Part shown: one piece after another, positions 1 through 6,063 of the stretch | Numbering within the stretch: the first letter of the stretch is position 1 | How the letters are laid out: the number at the start of each line of letters is the position of its first letter | Assembly: GCA_963935005.1 (NCBI GenBank) | Contig: CAWWAX010000045.1 | Location: forward strand, 1-10,971 | Length of the DNA stretch: 10,971 nt | Source: GCA-2718595 sp963935005 | GTDB lineage: Bacteria > Gemmatimonadota > Gemmatimonadetes > Longimicrobiales > Gaopeijiaceae | Direction of reading: 5' to 3' | Notes under the pieces: generated by a model | What the model was told of the DNA's origin: nothing | Database searches by the model: none | What the model saw: the letters and a program-made list of their open reading frames with translations, nothing else | Position numbers and translations under genes: made by a program

Positions 1-290
1 CGCAATAGACCAAAGGAATAGATCCCCGTGTTATGTCCATCACTCCAATTGAACTGAATAGCATAATTTCCCACATACTCTATTGAGAGTGGATAGACAC
101 TCTTATGGATTCCCGCTTCAGAAAGAATCTTTTCCCCTGTAAACTCATCCACACATCCAGCACAAGGACAGGCCAGCCTCAAGTCCCTGGGAGTCCACAC
201 TGATTCGTGCCTGTCCTCCCATTGGATTCGCAATGCCAATCCATCCTCGGTAGGCCCAATCTCTAATGGTGTATTCGATTCAGATGTCAC
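1..290 (-). CDS. DUF971 (GBBH-like N-terminal) protein, 5' part only
   Basis: The first 96 codons are visible and the gene runs off the left edge. DUF971 is the zinc-binding domain also found at the N-terminus of gamma-butyrobetaine hydroxylase; as a stand-alone bacterial protein its role is unsettled, with fusions or neighbours of Fe-S carrier proteins of the ApbC/Mrp ATPase type (unrelated to the Mrp antiporter). The translation shows the family pattern: an LRLACPCAGCVDE stretch with Cys41, Cys43 and Cys46, then WSDGHNTGIYS with His86 and a final LLR. This CxCxxC plus His arrangement matches the zinc ligands known from human BBOX1 (Cys38, Cys40, Cys43, His82). The start is GTG at 290, since an in-frame TGA lies three codons upstream and a near-perfect ribosome site precedes it. 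It overlaps the end of rdgB by 11 bases, so translation is probably coupled. Family assignment is firm; function is not. Confidence 0.85.
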   Translation of the reverse strand, partial: MTSESNTPLEIGPTEDGLALRIQWEDRHESVWTPRDLRLACPCAGCVDEFTGEKILSEAGIHKSVYPLSIEYVGNYAIQFNWSDGHNTGIYSFGLL

Positions 291-900
291 CCTTAATCAC
301 CTCCAGTAGATTTTGAAAAGCCTTGCCACGATGGCTCAATCGATTTTTTTCTTGATCTGACATTTCCGCAAAAGTTAGGTCGGTTTCTCCTACTAAAAAA
401 TGAGGGTCATACCCGAAACCACCCTTCCCTCTCGACCTCTCAAGCACCCTCCCCTCAACTTCTCCTTTTGTCACTCTAATATTTTGCTTTATAGTCATAA
501 GAACAACCACACAAACATACCGCGCCGTCCATTCGATATCTGGAAAAGTACGGAGGGATTCTACGAGAAACCTATTATTCGACTCATCTCGTGACAGAAG
601 GTCTTCTTCAGACCAGGGAGAAAATCTTTTGGAATTAACACCTGGAGCTCCTCCCAAACAATCCACCACCAGCCCTGAATCGTCTGATAGAGTTGGTAGC
701 CCTGATATTTGATTAAAATATGTTGCCTTTGATATAGCATTCTCTTCGAAAGTGTCAAACGGTTCGAGAGAATCTTCACAGTCGCGATATTCCAAACCAA
801 CCTCATCGAGATCCAAGATCTTCAAGGCAGAAACATTGCTAAAAATGGTTCTAACTTCCCTGATTTTATGTTTGTTACGTGTAGCGAATAAAATCTTCAC
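280..900 (-). CDS. rdgB: XTP/dITP diphosphatase (RdgB/HAM1 family)
   Basis: This cytosolic house-cleaning enzyme hydrolyses XTP, dITP and ITP to the monophosphate and pyrophosphate, keeping deaminated purines out of DNA and RNA. The 206-residue length is normal for the family. The start carries the nucleotide-binding pattern FATRNKHKIREV (residues 5-16), followed by FEENAISKA (51-59), the metal/catalytic segment SDDSGL (72-77, Asp73-Asp74), GGFGYDPHF (160-168) for substrate, and SHRGKA (189-194) near the end. These are the classic HAM1 signatures, all intact. The start is GTG at 900; the ATG at 905 is out of frame and stops at once. Only 5 bases separate it from the rph stop, and its own end overlaps the DUF971 start. 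The rph-rdgB pairing is common in bacteria, which supports both calls. Alternative functions are unlikely. Confidence 0.96.
   Translation of the reverse strand: MKILFATRNKHKIREVRTIFSNVSALKILDLDEVGLEYRDCEDSLEPFDTFEENAISKATYFNQISGLPTLSDDSGLVVDCLGGAPGVNSKRFSPWSEEDLLSRDESNNRFLVESLRTFPDIEWTARYVCVVVLMTIKQNIRVTKGEVEGRVLERSRGKGGFGYDPHFLVGETDLTFAEMSDQEKNRLSHRGKAFQNLLEVIKGDI
297..304 (-). promoter_or_regulatory. Shine-Dalgarno site of the DUF971 gene
   Basis: The minus strand reads GGAGGTGA six bases before the GTG at 290, an almost full match to the anti-Shine-Dalgarno end of 16S rRNA. It lies inside the last codons of rdgB. Together with the in-frame TGA just upstream it fixes GTG as the start. Confidence 0.75.
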
Positions 901-905
901 CCCAT

Positions 906-1619
906 CTATCCCGCAAACACTTTTCTTTGGGAAGCAGTCAAGACTTCTATCCCACTCAAAGCGAGATCCAACAATTCATCGAAACTTTTTCTACTGAAAG
1001 GATCGCCTTCAGCCGTGCCCTGGACTTCTACCAAACCTCCCTTCCCTGTGGCTATAACATTTAGATCTACTTGAGCTTTTGAATCTTCTGAATAATCTAA
1101 ATCAAGAAGTACTTCGCCACTGACAATGCCAACGCTAACTCCTGCTACCATCTCCAGCATCGGATTCCTGGTCAAGGAACCTTCCTCTACCATTCGATTA
1201 AAAGCGTGTTGTAAGGCAACTGATGCTCCCGTCACGGAAGCCGTTCTGGTACCTCCATCTGCCTGAATAACATCGCAATCAACTATCACAGTTTTTCCAG
1301 CAATTACATCCATATCCACAACCGATCTAAGGGCTCGACCAATCAATCGCTGAATCTCTTGTGTACGGCCACTTACTCGGTTGCGTTCTCGCCTGGATCG
1401 AGTATGGGTCGCTCTCGGAAGCATGCTGTACTCAGCCGTAACCCATCCTTTCCCAGATTTCTCTCTCCAAGGAGGAGTTTCATCCAGAACAGATGCAGTG
1501 CACAGCACCTTCGTATTCCCAGTTGATACCAAACAAGAACCTTCTGCAAATGGAGCGACATCCATTTCTAACTCCAATCTTCGTGACTGCCCTGCATTTC
1601 TTCCTTCAGATCGATTCAT
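906..1619 (-). CDS. rph: Ribonuclease PH
   Basis: RNase PH is a phosphorolytic 3'-5' exoribonuclease that trims tRNA precursors and other structured RNA, using inorganic phosphate and releasing nucleoside diphosphates; it works as a ring of six subunits. Intact motifs, numbered from this start, include LCTASV (39-44), AEYSMLPRATHTRSRRE (62-78, with the family's phosphate/RNA-contact arginines), RTQEIQRLIGRALR (85-98), DVIQADGGTRTASVTGA (116-132, the GTRT phosphate-binding segment), LDLDYSED (172-179, acidic active-site residues) and EVQGTAEG (198-205). I chose the ATG at 1619 (237 residues) because a GGAG site lies five bases upstream and because family members begin Met-x-Arg-x-(D/G)GR, as here (MNRSEGR). 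An ATG at 1634 would add five residues and lacks a well-spaced ribosome site. It lies between hemC and rdgB with near-zero spacing. The family call is certain. Confidence 0.96.
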   Translation of the reverse strand: MNRSEGRNAGQSRRLELEMDVAPFAEGSCLVSTGNTKVLCTASVLDETPPWREKSGKGWVTAEYSMLPRATHTRSRRERNRVSGRTQEIQRLIGRALRSVVDMDVIAGKTVIVDCDVIQADGGTRTASVTGASVALQHAFNRMVEEGSLTRNPMLEMVAGVSVGIVSGEVLLDLDYSEDSKAQVDLNVIATGKGGLVEVQGTAEGDPFSRKSFDELLDLALSGIEVLTASQRKVFAG

Positions 1620-1624
1620 CAAAT

Positions 1625-1628
1625 CTCC
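1625..1628 (-). promoter_or_regulatory. Shine-Dalgarno site deciding the rph start
   Basis: GGAG on the minus strand, five bases before the ATG at 1619. The competing ATG at 1634 has only a distant GGGA, so this site favours the shorter rph. Confidence 0.55.
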
Positions 1629-1638
1629 AGTCATTGGT

Positions 1639-2583
1639 TTACATTCCCGGGAACACAGTATCCTGGGCTAGTTCTTTAAGTAACAGGTCAGCGCCCTTTT
1701 GGACCAATTCTTCTGCCAATTTTTCCCCTAAAGCCACAGGATCTTTTGAAGCACCCGTAATATCTCCCTTTACCATTTTTGAACCGTCAGCACTCACAAC
1801 TATACCCTTCAGACGTAAATGCAGGCCATGCTTCACACAGCCAGCAGCGATAGGAACTTCACATCCTCCTCCTAGAGCACCCAAAAAGGCTCTTTCTGCC
1901 GCAACTGCTGTATGGGAAGAAGAACAATGTATTGATTTCAAAAATCCATCTGTTTTTTTATCTTTCTCTCTGATTACAATTCCCAACGCACCTTGGCCTG
2001 GAGAATTCAGCCAAGAATCCCATTCAATCCATTCAGAAACTCGATCTGCCATACCCAGACGTATAAGACCTGCTCCTGCTAGAATTAAGGCATCATATTC
2101 GCCTTCATCCAATCTTCTTATCCTGCTGTCTACATTCCCCCTGATAGGACTTGGTTTCAAGTCTGATCGCAATGCCAAAAGCATCGCTGCTCTCCTGATT
2201 GAACTCGTTCCCACTCTGCTCCCCGCTGGCAACGAACTCAAAGAAACTTCCCGGCCTCTTTTGCTCACCAGAACGTCCCTTGGATCTACTCGCTCTGGAG
2301 TTGCCGATAAACGAAGTCCTTTCGGAAGTTCAGTTGGCAGGTCCTTCAGAGAATGTACAGCCAGGTCGATCCGACCCTTCAGAAGGGCTTCATCCAATTC
2401 TCTAGTAAATACCCCCTTTCCAGGTATTTCATGAAATAAAGAATTGAGTTTTACATCTCCCACAGTTTTGATCACTATAATTTCAACTGTATTATTACCG
2501 CTTTTCTCAAGAAGGTTTTTTACGTTTTGACTTTGAGTCAACGCCAATGGAGATCCACGAGAACCCAACTTCAGGAGGGACAA
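1639..2583 (-). CDS. hemC: Porphobilinogen deaminase (hydroxymethylbilane synthase)
   Basis: HemC joins four porphobilinogen units head to tail into hydroxymethylbilane, the linear tetrapyrrole precursor of haem, sirohaem and corrinoids; it is cytosolic. The 314-residue product has the family start LGSRGSPLAL (6-15), a GKGVFTRELDEALL segment (55-68), VHSLKDLPTE (76-85, catalytic Asp81), GTSSIRRAA (125-133, substrate-carboxylate arginines), SPIRGNVDSR (145-154), NSPGQGALGIV (193-203) and LGGGCEVPIAA (237-247). Cys241 in the last motif is the residue that carries the dipyrromethane cofactor. The start is TTG at 2583: the only in-frame codons between it and the upstream gene's stop are ATT GGA GAA GAT TTA ACC, and GGAGAA (2593-2598) sits nine bases before it. 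It lies 18 bases after the D3 antiporter gene and in the same frame. No other haem gene is in the window. Confidence 0.96.
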   Translation of the reverse strand: MSLLKLGSRGSPLALTQSQNVKNLLEKSGNNTVEIIVIKTVGDVKLNSLFHEIPGKGVFTRELDEALLKGRIDLAVHSLKDLPTELPKGLRLSATPERVDPRDVLVSKRGREVSLSSLPAGSRVGTSSIRRAAMLLALRSDLKPSPIRGNVDSRIRRLDEGEYDALILAGAGLIRLGMADRVSEWIEWDSWLNSPGQGALGIVIREKDKKTDGFLKSIHCSSSHTAVAAERAFLGALGGGCEVPIAAGCVKHGLHLRLKGIVVSADGSKMVKGDITGASKDPVALGEKLAEELVQKGADLLLKELAQDTVFPGM

Positions 2584-2601
2584 GGTTAAATCTTCTCCAA
2601 T

Positions 2602-4305
2602 TTATAGAAAGAGAACCAAATACAAAGCCAGCAAAACAACCACCAACATGACCATCTTACCAGCGGGCAACGAACGTGCAAGGACTCCTTTAGGGCCATG
2701 TATTTGCTCTACAAAGTTTACGACACCAGCTACCGACCTAAGTGCTACTCCTCTTATTTTGTAATCCATCCTGTAAATAGTTCCCCCTACGCTTCTTACA
2801 CAACGTGGGGCGAGCGAGCGATAGAACCAATCTGTATCGAGATTTACAGCTCTCACTTCTGGAGGATAGCTACCTTTTTTCATCATCCACACCACAGCTA
2901 AAGCCCCGAAGAATAAAAGCTGTAGTTGAGTCACAACATGGGTAAGATCGTAAGGGTGATATTCAGCATCAAAAGGTAAGATAGAATAGAGCAGACTAGG
3001 GAAACTACCTATGACTATGCAAAGAACAGCTGCTATACCCATAGCAAATAACATGTTTACAGGTGGTTCTTTTGCCCTAATACCAGAATCGTGTCCGAAA
3101 AAAGCAAAATATGGAATCTTAATGCCTGCGTGTTCCAAAACGCCCGCTGAAGCGAAAACCAGAAACGGCCAAACCCATATGTAACCTTCCTCCAACGCTG
3201 CGGCCATAACCATGGATTTCGTAATGAATGCACTAAACAATGGAAACGCAGAAATTGCCATAGCTCCCACGATACAGAAGCCCGTTGTGATAGGCATGGT
3301 CTTATAAAGGCCACCAAGGTCAGAACCGTTAATTCGGCCCGTCATCTGTAAAACAGAACCCATGGCCATAAATAATAGCCCCTTAAATATGACATCCGCG
3401 AAGGCATGTGCCACTGTTCCGTTCAAAGCCAAGGCTGTCCCGATACCTACACCAGTGACCATAAACCCTATCTGGTTTATCATACTATAGCTCAAGACAC
3501 GTCGAAGATCATTCTCGATCACTGCAAAGAAAATGGGGAAAAAGGTCATTAGGACACCTACATAAATCAGCTCCTCGGTCCCAGCGTAGCTACGGACCAA
3601 GGCGAAAACAGCCACCTTTGTGGTGAAGGCACTCAGGAACACGGTACCAGTGGGAGTTCCTTCTGGATAGGCATCTGTCAACCAATTATGCAAGAACGGG
3701 AATCCCGCCTTTATCCCGAAAGCCAAAAGAATTACCCAGCTAGCGATGGACCCGTCAAGTCCTATATGATCGAAAGAAATAGATCCAGTACTGTGAGCTC
3801 GCATCAAAGCACCTGAAAGCAAGAGGACACCCGACAGCACATGTATGACCAGATATCTCAATCCCGCCCTAAAAGAGCTCTCCGTTCCCCTGGCAAAAAT
3901 CAAGAATGCCGAACTCAGGGCTAAGATTTCCCAAAACACAAACAAGGAAATCAGGTCTCCCGCATAGACTGCCCCCAAGGCACTTCCAGCATACAAGAGA
4001 GCTGTAGTGTGCTGTAGGCCAGCTTGCTCTTTGTCCTCTAAATGAATTGAGAAAAGATTCCCGAGGAAAGCGGCCAAGTGGAACAGATATCCGAACAGCA
4101 TACTGAGCTTCGTGACCTGGAATGGAATGAGATCGTATCCGAACAGGTCAAGAGTCATTGCTGCCCCAGGATCCAATCCTCTGAGATTCAGAGCACCTAG
4201 AATGGGTACGAGCAACATAACACAATTTCTCACCCGTCCCCTGCTTACAGCGACTAAAATTGCTCCTAGGAAAAAAATGATGAAAGGAGGGAAACTAACC
4301 ATCAT
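2602..4305 (-). CDS. Third MrpD/NuoN-like antiporter subunit (D3) with C-terminal extension
   Basis: This is a polytopic inner-membrane protein of the proton-antiporter family (Proton_antipo_M domain), related to MrpD and NuoL/M/N of complex I. At 567 residues it is longer than the usual roughly 490-500 of MrpD. Residues expected to form the proton path are present: Glu126 in the TM5 segment FVFWEILALSS, Lys199 in TM7 (FGIKAGFPFLHNWL), Lys230 in TM8 (AFTTKVAVFALV), His300 and Lys308 in TM10 (AHAFADVIFKGLLF) and Lys363 in TM12. After about residue 475 there is a charged, partly amphipathic stretch with DTDWFYRSLAP (490-500), ending in one more hydrophobic helix (550-567). The start at 4305 is backed by GGAGG five bases upstream. 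It overlaps the small membrane-protein gene by 11 bases. The exact subunit name is uncertain; complex I is unlikely from context. Confidence 0.85.
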   Translation of the reverse strand: MMVSFPPFIIFFLGAILVAVSRGRVRNCVMLLVPILGALNLRGLDPGAAMTLDLFGYDLIPFQVTKLSMLFGYLFHLAAFLGNLFSIHLEDKEQAGLQHTTALLYAGSALGAVYAGDLISLFVFWEILALSSAFLIFARGTESSFRAGLRYLVIHVLSGVLLLSGALMRAHSTGSISFDHIGLDGSIASWVILLAFGIKAGFPFLHNWLTDAYPEGTPTGTVFLSAFTTKVAVFALVRSYAGTEELIYVGVLMTFFPIFFAVIENDLRRVLSYSMINQIGFMVTGVGIGTALALNGTVAHAFADVIFKGLLFMAMGSVLQMTGRINGSDLGGLYKTMPITTGFCIVGAMAISAFPLFSAFITKSMVMAAALEEGYIWVWPFLVFASAGVLEHAGIKIPYFAFFGHDSGIRAKEPPVNMLFAMGIAAVLCIVIGSFPSLLYSILPFDAEYHPYDLTHVVTQLQLLFFGALAVVWMMKKGSYPPEVRAVNLDTDWFYRSLAPRCVRSVGGTIYRMDYKIRGVALRSVAGVVNFVEQIHGPKGVLARSLPAGKMVMLVVVLLALYLVLFL

Positions 4306-4564
4306 AATAATCCTCCGAGCGCATCAAAATTCTTCTCATCATTTTCGCGATGGCTACAAGTAAAACAATCCCTCCAAAAGCATACCAAAGATAAAACCCC
4401 AAGATGTTCTCCAAACCTGTGTATATATGCCTATGCTCTTCAAACAGAATGTTGGTCACTTGCATGTCAATTTCTACGAGTACCAAAAGGACACACCCCA
4501 GGTAGAAGACCTTGAAAAGAATGTCGACATGCTTCAAGCCTTCTGGAGACGATGATGTATCCAT
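4295..4564 (-). CDS. Small two-helix membrane protein in Mrp cluster
   Basis: This 89-residue protein has no function I can name. It shows a short polar N-terminus, a hydrophobic helix at about 16-33, a polar loop with acidic and histidine residues (EEHRHIY, 42-48), a second helix at about 54-74 (GFYLWYAFGGIVLLV), a basic patch KMMRRILMR (74-82) and a final SEDYYDG. By the positive-inside rule both ends probably face the cytoplasm. I recall similar small proteins ending in a DYYD-type tail beside MrpD-like genes in other bacteria, but could not check this. I chose the ATG at 4564 for its strong ribosome site; an upstream ATG at 4603 gives 102 residues and overlaps the D2 stop as ATGA, so it may be used by coupling. 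Its position between two antiporter subunits suggests an accessory or structural subunit. Confidence 0.8.
   Translation of the reverse strand: MDTSSSPEGLKHVDILFKVFYLGCVLLVLVEIDMQVTNILFEEHRHIYTGLENILGFYLWYAFGGIVLLVAIAKMMRRILMRSEDYYDG
4312..4316 (-). promoter_or_regulatory. Shine-Dalgarno site of antiporter gene D3
   Basis: GGAGG five bases before the first of two adjacent ATG codons (4305 and 4302). It lies inside the end of the preceding small gene, so D3 has its own strong ribosome entry site, unlike D1 and D2. Confidence 0.65.
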
Positions 4565-4569
4565 ATTCT

Positions 4570-4575
4570 CTCCTT
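4570..4575 (-). promoter_or_regulatory. Shine-Dalgarno site for the internal start of the small membrane protein
   Basis: AAGGAG five bases upstream of the ATG at 4564. The competing ATG at 4603 has no purine-rich site in front of it and would rely on coupling to the D2 stop. Confidence 0.55.
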
Positions 4576-4599
4576 CCAGATTCAGATGACTTGGATCGT

Positions 4600-6063
4600 T
4601 CATGGAGAAAACACCATGGTCATCATTTCATAAAGGAAGCCTGGGAAAAAGAACAATCCCATTGTTATTCCACCCGATATTCCCATAGCCAACAAACAAG
4701 GCCAAGGAGCCTCTTTAATACCTTCATTTTTTTGACCATCTAGGGGAGAACTGAAAAAAGCCCTGAACGGAACTTCCAACAAGTACACCAAACTCAAAAG
4801 GGAACTTAGCATAAGCACTGCCAACAAGCCCTGCTCTCCAGCTTCAAGTGTCCCCAGACCCAGGAACCATTTACTCCAAGATCCACCAGCTGGGGGAACA
4901 CCGATAATGCTCAAAGAACCAACAAAGAATGCACCAAAAGTTAGAGGCATTTTTCGACCCAACCCTCTCATATCACTAATGTCAGTTCTGTGAGCCGCAA
5001 CCAAAACAGCACCAGCGGCAAAGAAAAGAGTGATTTTACCAAAAGCATGCATAGCTATATGCATACCGCCACCGATAATGGCGAACTCATTGGCTAACAG
5101 TGCAGCTAATACAATATACGATAGCTGACTGATGGTGGAGTATGCTAACCGAGCTTTGAGATTGTCTTTGGTGAAAGCCACTAATGAGCCGATGATGATC
5201 GTCGCAGCGACAATCCACCGCAACCAAGGAGTACTCGCTAGTCCAGCCAGGGTTTCCAGTCCAAAGATATAAATTGCTACTTTCAGAATAGTGAAAACAC
5301 CAACTTTGACTACAGCGACGGCATGCAATAAAGCCGAAACTGGAGTTGGAGCAACCATGGCAGCGGGAAGCCATCTGTGAAATGGCATGACTGCAGCCTT
5401 CCCTACGCCAAAAACAAACAGAACAATCAATACACTTAATACCGTATTGGGGGCAGTTCCACTCAGGATTCCATTTTCTTTGAAGTCTAAAGTTCCAGCC
5501 AAGTTCCACGTCCAAATGATCGCAAGCAGCTGTAACCCTACCGAAGTGAATAAAAGAATTCCTAAATATACCCGCCCAGCTTGCTTCGCTTCGTTAGTCC
5601 CATGATGGGTGACAAGGGGGAAAGTACAGAGAGTTAAAAGTTCATAAAAAGCAAATAATGTAAAGAGATTAGAGGAAAATGCTACACCCATTGCTCCACC
5701 GATAGCAATTGCGAAACAAGCGAAGAAACGGGTTTGGTTCTTCTCATGATGACCGCGCATGTAACCTATGGCATATAGACCTGTCACTATCCACAGAAAA
5801 GAGGCCACGAGTGCAAATAAAAGCCCTAAAGGCTCAACACTTAGACCTAATGTGATACCTGAAGTGACTTCTAATAAAGTAACCTCAGTGGAGGATCCCT
5901 CTCGCAGAGGTTCTACTAACTGGTAAACAGTCCCACAAAGAACAGTAGCAACAAGTAAACTAAAACTGTCACGAAGGTTGGGATGTTTCCCGAAAAGTAA
6001 TATTAGGCCAGCACCAATAAATGGAATGAGTATTATCAAACAGAGAATCTGAGAGTGACTCAT
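4600..6063 (-). CDS. Second MrpD/NuoL-like antiporter subunit (D2)
   Basis: A 487-residue polytopic proton-antiporter family protein, expected to form one ion-translocating channel of the Mrp complex in the inner membrane. Key residues are Glu141 in TM5 (LFAFYELLTLC), Lys222 in TM7 (FGVGKAAVMPFHRWLP), His247 and Lys253 in TM8 (ALLHAVAVVKVGVF), His339 and Lys343 in TM10 (HAFGKITLFF) and Lys398 in TM12 (GGSWSKWFLG). The segment from FHRWLPAAM to the APTPVSALLH motif (228-247) looks more like NuoL or the N-terminal half of MrpA than like typical MrpD, so D2 may stand in for the missing MrpA N-terminal domain; this is inference from motif style. Its ATG overlaps the D1 stop (ATGA), with no good ribosome site of its own, so translation is probably coupled. 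The family call is firm and the subunit name is provisional. Confidence 0.87.
   Translation of the reverse strand: MSHSQILCLIILIPFIGAGLILLFGKHPNLRDSFSLLVATVLCGTVYQLVEPLREGSSTEVTLLEVTSGITLGLSVEPLGLLFALVASFLWIVTGLYAIGYMRGHHEKNQTRFFACFAIAIGGAMGVAFSSNLFTLFAFYELLTLCTFPLVTHHGTNEAKQAGRVYLGILLFTSVGLQLLAIIWTWNLAGTLDFKENGILSGTAPNTVLSVLIVLFVFGVGKAAVMPFHRWLPAAMVAPTPVSALLHAVAVVKVGVFTILKVAIYIFGLETLAGLASTPWLRWIVAATIIIGSLVAFTKDNLKARLAYSTISQLSYIVLAALLANEFAIIGGGMHIAMHAFGKITLFFAAGAVLVAAHRTDISDMRGLGRKMPLTFGAFFVGSLSIIGVPPAGGSWSKWFLGLGTLEAGEQGLLAVLMLSSLLSLVYLLEVPFRAFFSSPLDGQKNEGIKEAPWPCLLAMGISGGITMGLFFFPGFLYEMMTMVFSP

Noticed and set aside
1644..1653. Palindrome TTCCCGGGAA at the end of hemC, as a possible terminator or operator
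   Set aside because: It is only ten bases long with no loop and no T-tract on the minus strand, and it lies within the hemC coding end. A short palindrome of this size is expected by chance.
1493..2434. A 313-codon open frame on the plus strand opposite hemC and the end of rph
   Set aside because: It is rich in Ser, Pro and Arg with no recognisable motif, and the opposite strand encodes an unmistakable HemC with all active-site residues. It is a shadow frame.
5087..5515. A 142-codon minus-strand frame inside D2
   Set aside because: It is Cys/Ser/Trp-rich and motif-free, in a shifted frame of a gene whose own frame carries conserved membrane motifs throughout.
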